Numbered from the stretch's first letter, positions 9,067 to 19,058 are shown. The stretch is 64,000 nt of DNA from Natronococcus pandeyae (GCF_008122205.1 NZ_PHNJ01000006.1:124001-188000), one strand, 5' to 3'. The notes: a model not told the origin generated them from the sequence alone. Numbers and translations: made by a program.

Positions 9067-9663
9067 ATGTCCGACTCCGGACCCGAACCCGAACTGGATG
9101 GTGACGCGATGGATCGATTCCCCGTCCCCGATTTCGACGACCTCCCCGAGGACCTACAGGACCGAATCGCAGAAGAGACCGAACGCGCGGGATTCACCCC
9201 GAACGTGTTCTCGGCGCTGTCGTACAAGCCCTCGCACTTCCGGGCGTTCTTCGAGTATCACGACGCGCTCGTCGAGGACACGGCCTTAGAACGCGAGGAG
9301 ATCGAGATGATCGTCGTCGCAGTGTCGGGCGTCAACCACTGCTACTACTGCAACGTGGCCCACGGCGCGCTCGTGCGGATTTACGCCGACGATCCGCTGC
9401 TGGCCGACCAGTTAGTGGCCAACTACCGGACGGCGGATATCAACGAGACCCACCGGACGATGCTCGACGTCGCCGTGATGCTCACCGAACGGCCGACCGA
9501 GATCGAAGCGGCGGATCTCGAGGCGCTGCGCGAGGCCGGCTTCAGCGAGGAAGCACTCTGGGACATCGCCTCGGTCGCCGCGTTCTACAACCTGAGCAAC
9601 CGGCTGGCGATGTTCGCCGGCATGCGACCGAACGACGAGTTTCACACGCTGGGTCGCGAGTAG
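9067..9663 (+). CDS. Peroxidase-related / carboxymuconolactone decarboxylase (AhpD-like) protein
   Basis: This 198-aa protein has the AhpD core motif with Cys92-x2-Cys95 and His99 (HCYYCNVAHG), the redox-active thiol pair of alkylhydroperoxidase-like enzymes. Residues 40-70 (NVFSALSYKPSHFRAFFEYHDAL) and the C-terminal helical repeat match the uncharacterized peroxidase-related subfamily. Likely role: thiol-dependent peroxide detoxification in the cytoplasm. It follows the DUF123 gene closely, and co-transcription is possible. Confidence 0.88.
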   Translation: MSDSGPEPELDGDAMDRFPVPDFDDLPEDLQDRIAEETERAGFTPNVFSALSYKPSHFRAFFEYHDALVEDTALEREEIEMIVVAVSGVNHCYYCNVAHGALVRIYADDPLLADQLVANYRTADINETHRTMLDVAVMLTERPTEIEAADLEALREAGFSEEALWDIASVAAFYNLSNRLAMFAGMRPNDEFHTLGRE

Positions 9664-9673
9664 CCGCGATCTC

Positions 9674-9918
9674 TCAGTCCGCGGCCTGCGTCCCAGTCCC
9701 GGTTTCGGTCTCGGCCTCGCCCTCGATCCGCTTCGACGGCGCGTCGCCGTGAGCGCGATCCACGGAGACTCGCGCGATGACGCCGTCGATCTCCGCGGCG
9801 GCGTCCTCGAGCAGTCCCCGCGACTCCTCGAGATCACCTTCGTAGGTGACGAGAAACGGACCACATTCGAGAACGCGTCCTCGACGACCGCGAACGGAAC
9901 ATCATGGCAGATAGCCAA
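9674..9918 (-). pseudogene. Frameshifted remnant of a small conserved protein
   Basis: On the minus strand one frame (stop at 9674) reads CGPFLVTYEGDLEESRGLL and continues DAAAEIDGVIARVSVDRAHGDAPS, which has sensible acidic composition but no start codon. Immediately upstream the adjacent frame reads AICHDVPFAVVEDAF from a TTG at 9918. Joining the two frames near 9865-9880 gives one coherent protein, so a single-base indel probably broke the gene. The upstream part runs into the divergent gene at 9936. The family is not recognised. Confidence 0.4.
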
Positions 9919-9935
9919 CGACTCGAGGGCGAAGC

Positions 9936-10406
9936 GTGGTCGATAGCGTCCCCACGCGAGCGGAACGGATCGCAGCGGTCGTCGGGATCGGAGCGGCCCT
10001 CTCGCTGGTGCCGGCCGCTGCGGCCGGTTCCGGACTTGCCGTCGTCCTCCTGCTGTTCGTCGCCGTCACTTGCGGGACGGTCGCGAAGGTGCGCGTCGGC
10101 CTCGACGAACTGCTTCCCTTCGGGCTTCGCTCGGTTTCCGACGACGACCCCGAAGCAGAACGGTACCGAGAGCGACGTCAGAAGCGGGACGAGCAGGTTC
10201 GATCGTCGCTCTCGTTCGACTACGATCCGCGGATCGATCGCCTGCTGGCGGTCGCACCGACCGTCGTCGCCGGAGGGGCCCTCGTCGTCGCGATCGGATC
10301 CGGCGGCGACGGTCGAAACGCCGGCCGTCTGCTGGTGGTTGCCCTGATCGCGTTCAACGGCGCGCTGATCGTCTACGCGGCGTCGTACGTGGAAATACTA
10401 CCGTGA
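9936..10406 (+). CDS. Small membrane protein, unknown function
   Basis: A 156-aa protein with a GTG start. Hydrophobic segments are at about residues 11-50 (two closely spaced helices), 108-125 and 133-152, separated by a charged cytoplasmic-type loop rich in Asp, Glu and Arg. There are no conserved catalytic motifs. Codon use is typical of the chromosome. Haloarchaeal four-helix proteins of this kind are usually conserved but uncharacterised. The function is unknown. Confidence 0.7.
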   Translation: MVDSVPTRAERIAAVVGIGAALSLVPAAAAGSGLAVVLLLFVAVTCGTVAKVRVGLDELLPFGLRSVSDDDPEAERYRERRQKRDEQVRSSLSFDYDPRIDRLLAVAPTVVAGGALVVAIGSGGDGRNAGRLLVVALIAFNGALIVYAASYVEILP

Positions 10407-10667
10407 GTACTCAGCATCCGGTGAGACCACAACGAAAGCCCCTGGTCCGCTCAAGTCGGGGGGCTCGCTGCGCGCTCGCTGCGCTCGCGTGCTTGCGTCG
10501 CCCGCCGTCCCCGAGCGGCCCAGCCCCTTTCAGTCCCACCCGCGGTGGCTGGCCAGGCAGCCGACTCAGGTGGGAGTTTCGTGGTGTTCGATTCTCTCAG
10601 CGAATCGATGTACTCCGAACACCGTCCGTACGTGGGAACGAACGATTAAAACGAAACTCGAGGAGTA

Positions 10668-13600
10668 TCAGTCGTCGCTCGCGGCGAATCCGGTCGACTC
10701 GACGTCGACGTCGGCGCCGGGCGTTCCCGGCAGTTCGCTGCGAACGTCGTCGCTCCCCTGTTCGGTGATCGCCTCGTGGTAGGCCTCGGGCATGACCTTC
10801 ACGAACGACTCGAGCGCGCGCTCCCAGTTCTCGAGCAGTTCCTCGCCGCGGTCGGAGCCCGTGTAGGCGACGTGGTTCTCGACGAGTCGGCGCAGCATCT
10901 CGACGTCGGCCTCCTCGAGGTCGTCGTGGAGCGTGACCATGCCGGTGTTGGCGCGATCTACAAAGTCCTCGTCGGGGTCGTAGACGTAGGCGACGCCGCC
11001 GGACATGCCGGCCGCGAAGTTCTTCCCCGTCTCGCCGAGTACGGCGACGACGCCGCCGGTCATGTACTCACAGCCGTGATCGCCGACGCCCTCGACGACG
11101 GCCTTCGCACCGGAGTTGCGGACGGCGAAGCGCTCGCCGGCGACGCCGTTGACGTAGCACTGGCCGTCGGTCGCGCCGTAGAGCGCGACGTTGCCGATCG
11201 CGACGTTCTCGGTGGGATCGTAGGCCGCCGTCTCCGGCGTCCGGACCGTGATCTTCCCGCCGGAGAGTCCCTTGCCGACGTAGTCGTTCGAACTGCCCTC
11301 GAGGTGGAGCGAGACGCCGCTGGCGAGGAAGGCGCCGAAACTCTGCCCGGCGGTTCCCTCGAGGTCCACAGTAATGGTATCCTCGGGCAGCCCGGGCTCG
11401 CCGTAGCGATCCGTGATACGGTTCGAGAGCATCGCACCGACGGTCCGGTCGACGTTCGTCACGTCCGTTGCGAGCGAGACCGGTTCCTGGTCTTCGATCG
11501 CGCTCGCCGCGGCCTCGATTATGTCGCGATCGAGGTGGTCCTCGAGTTCGTGGTCCTGCTCGCGGATCTTTCGGCGCACGTCACTGCCGGGGTCGGCGAG
11601 CACCGCCGAGAGGTCGACGTTGCGCGCCTTCGGGTGGTCGACGTCCGTTCGCTGGGAGAGGACGTCGACGCGGCCGATCATTTCGTCGACGGTCTCGAAG
11701 CCGAGTTCGGCCATGATTTCGCGCAGTTCCTGAGCGATGAACGTCATGTAGTTGATGACGTGCTCGGGCTCGCCGGGGAAGCGCTTGCGCAGGTCCTCGC
11801 GCTGGGTTGCGACGCCGACCGGGCAGGTGTTCTTGTGACACTGCCGGGCCATCACGCAGCCGGCGGTGACGAGCGAGGCGGTGCCGAAGATGTACTCCTC
11901 GGCGCCGAGCAGCGCGGCGACGGCGACGTCGCGGCCGGTCTTCATGCCGCCGTCAGCGGAGACGCGGATGCGGTCGCGCAGGCCGGTCTGGCAGAGCATC
12001 TGGTTCGCCTCGGCGAGGCCGAGCTCCCACGGGAGGCCGGCGCTCTTGATCGAGGTCCGGGGCGAGGCACCGGTACCGCCGGAGTGGCCCGAGATGTGGA
12101 CCACGTCGGCGTTGGCCTTCGCGACGCCCGCTGCGATGGTGCCGATGCCGGCCTCGCTGACGAGCTTGACGTTGATGTCGGCGCTCTCGTTCGCCGCCTT
12201 GAGGTCGAAGATCAGCTGTTTGAGGTCCTCGATCGAGTAGATGTCGTGCAGCGGCGGCGGCGAGATGAGCCCCACACCGGGCGTGGACTTGCGGACGTGG
12301 GCGATCATCTCGTTGACCTTCTCGCCGGGGAGGTGACCGCCTTCGCCGGGCTTCGAGCCCTGGGCCATCTTGATCTGGAGCTCGTCGGCGTTCGAGAGAT
12401 ACGTCGACGTGACGCCGAAGCGGCCCGACGCGACCTGTTTGACGTTACACTCGCGCTCGGTGTTGAACCGTTCGGGGGGCTCGCCACCCTCGCCCGAGTT
12501 GGACTTGCCGCCGATGCGGTTCATCGCGATCGAGTTGTTCTCGTGGGCTTCGGGCGAGAGGGAGCCGAGACTCATCGCGGCCGTCGAGAACCGCTCGACG
12601 ATGTCCGTGACCGACTCGACCTCGTCGATCGGGATCGGGTCGCGATCACCGTCGAACTCGAGCAAGCCGCGAAGCGTCTGCAGGTTCTGCTGTTGGTCGT
12701 TGACCTGGGCGGCGAACTCCTGGTAGCGCTCGTAGTCGTTCGCGCGAACGGACTGCTGGAGCGCGCCGACCGTGTCGGGATTCCACTGGTGGTGGATGCC
12801 ACTCGAGCGGTGTTCGAACTCGCCGTGACGATCGAGTTTCGAGTCGTCCTCGCCGAACGCGGCTGCGTGGCGTTCGCGAACGTCGTCTTCGATCTCTGTG
12901 AGACCGATCCCCTCGGTTCGGTTCTCGGTGCCCTCGAAGTACTCCTCGACGACGTCGGAGTCGAGCCCGACGGCCTCGAAGATCTGGGCGCCCTGGTAGC
13001 TCTCGACCGTCGAGATTCCCATCTTGGCCATGATCTTCAACAACCCGTCCTCGACCGCGCCGACGTAGGCGTCGATGGCGACCTCGGTCTCGGCGCCGTC
13101 GGGGCCGGCGGTGATATCTTCGATCGTCTGGTAGGCCAGGTACGGGTTGACCGCGCCCGCACCGTAGCCGACGAGCGTCGCGAAGTGGTGGACGGTGCGC
13201 GGGTCGGCGGACTCGACGACGAGGCCGACGTGGTTGCGCAGCCCGTTGCGAACGAGGTGGTGGTGGACGCCGCCGGTCGCGAGCAGGCTCGGAATCGCCG
13301 CGCGATCTTCGTCGACGTTCCGGTCCGAGAGGATCAGGACCTCGTGGCCGTCTTCGATCGCCTCGACCGCGTCCTCGCGGACGCGTTCGATCGCGGCCTC
13401 GAGGGCGGCACCCGACTCGTCGCTCGTCGGTTCGTACGTGATATCCACCGTCGCAGCGGTGATTCCGTTGGCACTGCAGTCGCGGATCGAGCCGAGTTCG
13501 GCGTCCGTGAGGATCGGCGAATCGAGGACGAGCTGGCGGGCGTGATCGGGCGATTCGTCGAGCAGGTTGCGCTGGTAGCCGAGGCGGCTCTCCATCGAGG

Positions 13601-15215
13601 TGACCAGCTCCTCGCGGATGTAGTCGAGCGGCGGGTTCGTCACCTGCGCGAACAGCTGTTTGAAGTACGAAAAGAGCGGCCGATTGAACTCCGTCAGGAC
13701 CGATAGTGGCGTGTCGTCACCCATCGAACCGACCGGGTCTTTCCCCTTCTGGGTCATCGGCTCGATCAGGTTCTCGAGCTCGTCGTGGGTGTAGCCGAAG
13801 GCGGCCTGCTGGTCGCGCAACGCCGACACGGCGTCCCGCGGCGAACTATCGCTCGTGGTGGTCACGTCGTCGAGGTGGACCTGTCCGTCTTCGACCCACT
13901 CGCCGTAGCGGTCGTCGGTGAGGTCCTCGAAGACCTCGTCGTCCGGAATGACGCGGCCCTCGTTCGGGTCGGCGAGAAAGAGCTGTCCGGGCTGGAGGCG
14001 ACCGCGCTCGTCGATCTCCTCGGGATCGGTCTCGAGCGCGCCGGCCTCGCTGGCCATGATCAGTCGGTTGTCCGTCGTGACGTCGTAGCGGCACGGACGC
14101 AGGCCGTTACGGTCGAGGACCGCACCGACGCGTTCGCCGTCGGTCGCCGCGACGAGGGCGGGGCCGTCCCACGGCTCGACGAGCGAGGCGTGGAAGTCGT
14201 ACCAGTCCTTGCGGTCCTGGTCCATCGACTCGTCGCCGCGCCACGCTTCGGGAACGAGCATGCGCAGGGCGTGCTCCAGGTCGCGTCCGTCCTGCATCAG
14301 CAGTTCGAGCGCGTTGTCGACGCTCGCGGTGTCCGACTGGTCGGGATCGTCGATGATCGGCTTGACGGCCTCGAGATCCTCGAGAACGTCGCTCTCGAGG
14401 TCGGTCTCGCGGGCGCGCATCCAGTTGATGTTGCCTCGGATCGTGTTGAACTCGCCGTTGTGGATGATGTTGCGGTAGGGGTGTGCGAGGTGCCAGGCGC
14501 CGAGCGTGTTCGTCGAGAACCGCTCGTGAACCATCGCGAACGTCGATTCGATGCGGGAGTCGGTCAGATCGGCGTAGTAGGAGGCGACCTGTTCGCCCTT
14601 GAGCAGCCCCTTGTAGACGATCGTCTTCGAGTCGAGCGAGCAGACGTAGAAGCGGTCCGTCCCGTCGAGATCGCGGTCCTCGATCGTATTCTCGAGTGCG
14701 CGTCGCGCCACGTAGAGCCGTCGATCGAACGTCTCCCTGGAGATGTCGTCTTCGGGAGCGACGGCGACCTGCCAGACGTCGGGTTCCGAGTCGAGTGCGG
14801 TCTGACCGAGGTCGTCGTTGTTCGTCGGGACGTCGCGCCACTCGAGAACGTCGAGTTCGTACTCCGCGAGGACGTCTTCGACGACCGCGGTGAGCGCTTC
14901 GCGGGCCTCGTCGTCGGTCGGCAAAAAGAGCGAGCCGACCGCGTAGAGTTCTGGAAGGTCGGTCTCGAGAACGTCGGCAAAGAACGCAGCTGGCGTCTGG
15001 AGCATGATGCCGGCGCCGTCGCCGGTGTCTTTCTCCGCACCGGTCGTTCCGCGATGCTCGAGATTGACGAGTAGTTCGAGTCCGTCGGCGACGACGTCGT
15101 GTCCTCCCTCCCCATCGAGGTCCATGACGACACCGACACCGCAGTTCGACCGTTCGTCCGCGGGGTCGGCGAGTCCCCGTGGCTGATCGGTGGATGACAC
15201 GTGTGGCTGTGACAT
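10668..15215 (-). CDS. gltB: Glutamate synthase large subunit
   Basis: A 1515-aa enzyme converting glutamine plus 2-oxoglutarate to two glutamates. The class II glutaminase nucleophile is Cys25 (NCGVGVV), normally exposed by removal of a short propeptide. The central and FMN-binding synthase domains follow (GGKSNSGEGGE, and SGHSGGTGASP near residue 1030). Fe-S cluster cysteines are about 1120, 1126 and 1131 (CVMARQCHKNTC). The C-terminal part is the GXGXG beta-helix. The ATG at 15215 is chosen over an upstream start at 15236, because family homology and the propeptide length fit MSQPH. No small subunit is nearby, as in other ferredoxin-type or archaeal enzymes. Confidence 0.96.
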   Translation of the reverse strand: MSQPHVSSTDQPRGLADPADERSNCGVGVVMDLDGEGGHDVVADGLELLVNLEHRGTTGAEKDTGDGAGIMLQTPAAFFADVLETDLPELYAVGSLFLPTDDEAREALTAVVEDVLAEYELDVLEWRDVPTNNDDLGQTALDSEPDVWQVAVAPEDDISRETFDRRLYVARRALENTIEDRDLDGTDRFYVCSLDSKTIVYKGLLKGEQVASYYADLTDSRIESTFAMVHERFSTNTLGAWHLAHPYRNIIHNGEFNTIRGNINWMRARETDLESDVLEDLEAVKPIIDDPDQSDTASVDNALELLMQDGRDLEHALRMLVPEAWRGDESMDQDRKDWYDFHASLVEPWDGPALVAATDGERVGAVLDRNGLRPCRYDVTTDNRLIMASEAGALETDPEEIDERGRLQPGQLFLADPNEGRVIPDDEVFEDLTDDRYGEWVEDGQVHLDDVTTTSDSSPRDAVSALRDQQAAFGYTHDELENLIEPMTQKGKDPVGSMGDDTPLSVLTEFNRPLFSYFKQLFAQVTNPPLDYIREELVTSMESRLGYQRNLLDESPDHARQLVLDSPILTDAELGSIRDCSANGITAATVDITYEPTSDESGAALEAAIERVREDAVEAIEDGHEVLILSDRNVDEDRAAIPSLLATGGVHHHLVRNGLRNHVGLVVESADPRTVHHFATLVGYGAGAVNPYLAYQTIEDITAGPDGAETEVAIDAYVGAVEDGLLKIMAKMGISTVESYQGAQIFEAVGLDSDVVEEYFEGTENRTEGIGLTEIEDDVRERHAAAFGEDDSKLDRHGEFEHRSSGIHHQWNPDTVGALQQSVRANDYERYQEFAAQVNDQQQNLQTLRGLLEFDGDRDPIPIDEVESVTDIVERFSTAAMSLGSLSPEAHENNSIAMNRIGGKSNSGEGGEPPERFNTERECNVKQVASGRFGVTSTYLSNADELQIKMAQGSKPGEGGHLPGEKVNEMIAHVRKSTPGVGLISPPPLHDIYSIEDLKQLIFDLKAANESADINVKLVSEAGIGTIAAGVAKANADVVHISGHSGGTGASPRTSIKSAGLPWELGLAEANQMLCQTGLRDRIRVSADGGMKTGRDVAVAALLGAEEYIFGTASLVTAGCVMARQCHKNTCPVGVATQREDLRKRFPGEPEHVINYMTFIAQELREIMAELGFETVDEMIGRVDVLSQRTDVDHPKARNVDLSAVLADPGSDVRRKIREQDHELEDHLDRDIIEAAASAIEDQEPVSLATDVTNVDRTVGAMLSNRITDRYGEPGLPEDTITVDLEGTAGQSFGAFLASGVSLHLEGSSNDYVGKGLSGGKITVRTPETAAYDPTENVAIGNVALYGATDGQCYVNGVAGERFAVRNSGAKAVVEGVGDHGCEYMTGGVVAVLGETGKNFAAGMSGGVAYVYDPDEDFVDRANTGMVTLHDDLEEADVEMLRRLVENHVAYTGSDRGEELLENWERALESFVKVMPEAYHEAITEQGSDDVRSELPGTPGADVDVESTGFAASDD

Positions 15216-15263
15216 ACCACCGCTTAGCGGGAACAATCATAAGAGGTTACTCCATAATGGCTA

Positions 15264-15282
15264 AGTGTATTATATACACATA
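15264..15282 (-). promoter_or_regulatory. Probable gltB promoter (TATA element)
   Basis: Read on the minus strand the element is GTGTATATAATAC, a strong archaeal TATA box about 50-60 nt before the gltB ATG at 15215. This leaves a short leader. Confidence 0.5.
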
Positions 15283-15462
15283 TAGACCTCATTAAGGTGT
15301 ATTACGGAAACTAGTACGCGTGGGACGAACTCCAGCGTCTGACACAGGTTAGCTGGTGGAGAGGATAGCAGTTCGTTCTCTCGTCTCGTTTCGTGAGCGT
15401 CGTTCTCGTCGCCACTCACCGAACTGTAGTTGGTTTCCCAGGAAAGGTGTCAGAGGCACGTA

Positions 15463-15486
15463 GTGTTCACCCACCAGAGTGAACAC
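15463..15486. promoter_or_regulatory. Perfect 8-bp inverted repeat upstream of gltB
   Basis: GTGTTCAC and GTGAACAC are separated by 8 nt. The spacing of arm centres (16 nt) suits a dimeric regulator. It lies about 180 nt upstream of the gltB promoter and 130 nt past the proS stop, so it could be an operator or a proS 3' hairpin. Confidence 0.4.
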
Positions 15487-15616
15487 CACACTCGTACATC
15501 GTTCTCTTGCGGTAAGCAATCTTCGGTTAAAGAATTAGGCAGTGGTTGAGACTATCTGTCGCACACTCTGGTAGTGGTTCGTCCATCGACGGCCGAACGC
15601 GGAGAAAGAGTCGGAG

Positions 15617-17098
15617 TCAGTAGGATTTCGCGAAGTACGCGAGTTCGTCGGCCGGTTCCCCGCAGACGCCACACTCGTCGTGGTCGGGTTCGACGACCTC
15701 ACCCGCTGTCGAACCACCCTGTTCCTCGAGTGGCTGCATGACGATCTCGGCGGCGATCTTCTCTTTGATGGCCTCCTCGCAGGCCTGGTCGCCACACCAC
15801 GGCGTCTTCACGTAGCCGCCGTGTTTGCCGATTGTCCCGAGGATGTTCTCCGGACTGTGGGCTTCGCGAACGTTCTCTTCGAGGTTCTCCTCGGCTGCCT
15901 CGTACAGCTTGTCGAAGATGGTCTCGAGGTGTTCGTCGACGGTGTCGACGATGCCCTCGCGGTCGGCAACGCTATCCTCGTTGTCGGGGCGGTGGACGAG
16001 GGTGACCTCCTCGTCGTCGACCTCGTTCGGGCCGATCTCGAGGCGCAGCGGAATGCCGTTGAGTTCGTGCTCGTTGAACTTGAAGCCGGGATTGCGCTCG
16101 TCGCGGTCGTCGAGTTCGACGCGGAAGCCGGCCGCCTCGAGTTCGTCGGCGATCTCCTCGGAGTAGTCGAGCACCTTCTCCTGCGTATCGGCCTGCCAGA
16201 TGGGGACGATGACGACCTGGGTGGGTGCGATCGTCGGCGGCAGGACGAGTCCCTGGTCGTCCGAGTGGGTCATGATGAGCGCGCCCAGTGCGCGCCAGGA
16301 GAGCCCCCACGAGGTCGTGTAGGCGGTCTGTTCCTCCTCGTCCTCGTCGGCGAAGGTGATGTCGAACGCCTCCGCGAAGCTCTGGCCGAGGTGGTGGCTC
16401 GTCGCTCCCTGGACGGACTTCCCGTCGGGCATCAACGCCTCGACGGTCGTCGTCGTATCGGCGCCGGGGAACTTGTCGTGATCGGGCTTCTTCCCGCGGA
16501 GAACGGGAATGGCGAGGTGTTCCTCGAAGACGTGTTCGTACTGGCCCAGTCGGGTCCAGACCTCCTCCCAGGCACCCTCGTCGCTCGCGTGGGCGGTGTG
16601 GCCCTCCTGCCACATGAACTCCTTCGTCCGGAAGAACGGCTTCGTCTCCGTCGCCTCCCACCGAACGACCGAACACCACTGGTTCAGCCGCAGCGGGAGA
16701 TCACGGTGGCTGCGCGTCCAGTCGGCCATGAAGGGCGCGATGATCGATTCGCTGGTCGGGCGGACCGCGAGTCGCTCTTCGAGTTCCTCGTGACCACCCT
16801 GGGTCACCCACGCGACCTCGGGGTCGAACCCCTCGACGATGTCCTTCTCCCGCTCGAGGTAGCTCTCGGGGATGAACATCGGGAAGTAGACGTTGTCGAC
16901 GCCGGTCTCCTTGAACTGACCGTCGAGCGCGTCCTGGAGAGATTCCCAGAGCGCGTAGCCGCGCGGCTTCGTGACGATGAATCCGCCCATCGGTGCGTAG
17001 TCCGCGAGTCCCGCCTTCTGGACGACCTCGGCGTACCACTCGCCGGGCTTGTGCGATTTCGACTCGGTGATCCCGAGTTCCTGACTCTCGTCGCTCAT
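15617..17098 (-). CDS. proS: Prolyl-tRNA synthetase (archaeal/eukaryotic type)
   Basis: A 493-aa class II synthetase that charges tRNA-Pro. It shows the class II motifs: the motif 2 region RWEATETKPFFRTKEF with WQEGHTAH, and the motif 3 region with TSWGLSWRALGALIMTHSDDQGL. An anticodon-binding domain follows, then the archaeal C-terminal zinc-type domain with CGDQAC and CGVCGE. The ATG at 17098 (MSDESQELG) is chosen; the 33 residues upstream in frame are atypical. It is divergent from the amylase gene. Confidence 0.96.
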   Translation of the reverse strand: MSDESQELGITESKSHKPGEWYAEVVQKAGLADYAPMGGFIVTKPRGYALWESLQDALDGQFKETGVDNVYFPMFIPESYLEREKDIVEGFDPEVAWVTQGGHEELEERLAVRPTSESIIAPFMADWTRSHRDLPLRLNQWCSVVRWEATETKPFFRTKEFMWQEGHTAHASDEGAWEEVWTRLGQYEHVFEEHLAIPVLRGKKPDHDKFPGADTTTTVEALMPDGKSVQGATSHHLGQSFAEAFDITFADEDEEEQTAYTTSWGLSWRALGALIMTHSDDQGLVLPPTIAPTQVVIVPIWQADTQEKVLDYSEEIADELEAAGFRVELDDRDERNPGFKFNEHELNGIPLRLEIGPNEVDDEEVTLVHRPDNEDSVADREGIVDTVDEHLETIFDKLYEAAEENLEENVREAHSPENILGTIGKHGGYVKTPWCGDQACEEAIKEKIAAEIVMQPLEEQGGSTAGEVVEPDHDECGVCGEPADELAYFAKSY

Positions 17099-17282
17099 AC
17101 ATCGACTCACTGCTACCGCACGCTTAAACGATACGAAGGGACGACGGAGGTAGAGAACCGATCGGATCCGAACGATTTCCGCGCACGTTTCGTTCACATT
17201 TCAGAGTATCTATACTATCGAATTTCGACCGTGCGTTAAAATCGTTATGTTTTATTACTTCATAGATTACATTAGGATAGGC

Positions 17283-19058
17283 ATGGTTGATAACGACAAC
17301 CACGGTTCCGATTCCGACGGTGTCGGCCGACGAACGCTCCTGAAAGCCAGCGCGACGCTCGGCGCGCTCACGCTCGCCGGCACTTCCTTCGGTTCGGAGC
17401 GCGCTCGGGCGGCGCCGGAGGGCCCCGACACCGACGAAGGCGGCGAACCTGTGCTGTACCAGTACTTCCATACAGAGTGGAGCGACGTCGAAGCCGACAT
17501 GCAACGCCTCGCCGACGTCGGAGTCGACGGCATCTGGGTGCCCCAGCCCGCGGAACCCAAACTCGACTGGGAACACCAGACCACCGAGGACCAGGAGGGA
17601 TACTACGGGGAGGCACACCCGTACTTCGGCTACCTGGAACCGCACCCGCCGGTCGGGTATCAGCCGGTCGACTACCGCGACTTCGACTCGCCCTACGGGA
17701 CCGAGACGGAACTCGAGTCGATGATCGACGCGGCCCACGACCACGACATCGAGGTCGTGCTCGACATCGTTTTGAACCACATGGCCACGGAAGACGGTCC
17801 CGACGGCGAGGTCGAACTGCCGCGGTTCGACCGCGACGAACACTTCCACGACTACGGTACCCTCGGCGACGACTGTTACTGGCAGGAAGAAGCGGACGAC
17901 GAGGAACGCGCCACCTACGAGTGCGACCTGCTCGGACTCCCGTCGTTCGACGTCGAACACGACTACGTGCAGAGCGAACAGGCCGAGTACGTCCAGCGGA
18001 TGGCCGACGTCGGTGCCGACGGCCTGCGCATCGACGCCGCCGGACACGTCTGGCCGTGGTACTTCCAGTACGAGATCAACCCGCTGGCCGACGACCTCGG
18101 ACTCTGGCGCGTCGGCGAAATCTGGGACGGCGACAAGGAGACCGTCATGGAATTCGCCGACACCGGGATGACCGTCTTCGACTTCCCGCTGTACTACGCG
18201 ATCATGGATGCCTTCGAGGACGGGGACATGACCGCACTCGCGCGGGACGAGGCTCGAGGGATCGTCCACGAGGATCCGGACGCCGCCGTGACGTTCGTCC
18301 AGAACCACGACGTCTCCGGACCGAACGTCGGCGTCGACGACGAGGACGATCCGGACGAGTACGAGGAGGAGGGAATCGAAGTCGACCTCGCACACGCCTA
18401 CCTCCTCTCCTACGAGGGGACGCCGATGATCTTCCTCACCGCCGAAAGCAGTGCGGCTATCGACGACCCGCACCTCGAGGACCTCATCTGGGTCAAGCGG
18501 AACCTCGCGGCCGGTCGGGCGATCGACCGGTACGTCGACGGGGGCCTCTACGTCTTCGAACGCGAGACGAACCTGTTGGCCGGTATCAACAACGACGAGT
18601 GGAACGACCGAACCGAGTGGGTCGAGACGTCCTGGACGAACGAGACGCTCGTCGACTACACCGGTAACCAGGGCGAGGTGACCACCAACGACGACGGCTG
18701 GGTCGAGATCACGGTCCCCTCGCAGGGCTGGGTCATGTACGCACCCGAGGGTCACGACGACGGGGACGACGAAGACGACGGCGAGGGCGAAGTCACGCTA
18801 CAAATGACGGTCGAGGTCGACCACGGCGAGTCCGTCTACTTCACCGGCGACGCTGACGAACTCACCGACTGGGGTGGTGGCGTCGAAGGGACCTGGACCG
18901 ACGGAGACGTCTGGGAAGTCACCGTCGACGATCCCGGCGAGTTCGAGTGGAAGACCCGTCGCGGACCGGCCGACGACACCGGCGACGTCTGGGAGAGCGG
19001 CGGCAATCATAATCACACCGATCTCCACCCCGACCACCAGGGCTGGGAAGACGAGTGA
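17283..19058 (+). CDS. Tat-exported GH13 alpha-amylase with starch-binding domain
   Basis: A 591-aa secreted enzyme hydrolysing alpha-1,4-glucans. The N-terminus has a twin-arginine signal (GRRTLLKASATLG, about residues 16-28). The GH13 barrel shows region I DIVLNH, nucleophile Asp251 (RIDAAGH), acid Glu279 (VGEIWDG) and Asp343 (NHD). After an Asp/Gly-rich linker (about 484-500), residues 501-591 form a CBM20-like starch-binding domain (VYFTGDADELTDWGGG). The ATG at 17283 sits about 30 nt after an AT-rich TATA-like stretch. An in-frame start 12 codons upstream would place extra residues before the Tat signal and is less likely. Confidence 0.94.
   Translation: MVDNDNHGSDSDGVGRRTLLKASATLGALTLAGTSFGSERARAAPEGPDTDEGGEPVLYQYFHTEWSDVEADMQRLADVGVDGIWVPQPAEPKLDWEHQTTEDQEGYYGEAHPYFGYLEPHPPVGYQPVDYRDFDSPYGTETELESMIDAAHDHDIEVVLDIVLNHMATEDGPDGEVELPRFDRDEHFHDYGTLGDDCYWQEEADDEERATYECDLLGLPSFDVEHDYVQSEQAEYVQRMADVGADGLRIDAAGHVWPWYFQYEINPLADDLGLWRVGEIWDGDKETVMEFADTGMTVFDFPLYYAIMDAFEDGDMTALARDEARGIVHEDPDAAVTFVQNHDVSGPNVGVDDEDDPDEYEEEGIEVDLAHAYLLSYEGTPMIFLTAESSAAIDDPHLEDLIWVKRNLAAGRAIDRYVDGGLYVFERETNLLAGINNDEWNDRTEWVETSWTNETLVDYTGNQGEVTTNDDGWVEITVPSQGWVMYAPEGHDDGDDEDDGEGEVTLQMTVEVDHGESVYFTGDADELTDWGGGVEGTWTDGDVWEVTVDDPGEFEWKTRRGPADDTGDVWESGGNHNHTDLHPDHQGWEDE

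Larger units (their letters stand above)
15237..15616. other. Intergenic region between proS and gltB with promoter and inverted repeat
   Basis: There is no coding sequence here. The gltB-proximal end is AT-rich with a TATA-like element (see separate entry). A perfect 8-bp inverted repeat sits at 15463-15486. The rest is unremarkable and contains the downstream flank of proS. Confidence 0.6.

Noticed and set aside
10407-10667. Possible gene or tRNA in the GC-rich gap before gltB
   Set aside because: No cloverleaf can be formed, and the open frames are Pro/Arg-rich. Only the palindromic GCTCGCTGCGCTCGC motif common between haloarchaeal genes is seen.
10776-13706. 976-codon plus-strand frame opposite gltB
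   Set aside because: An antisense shadow of gltB with repetitive Val/Asp/Arg composition and no domain.
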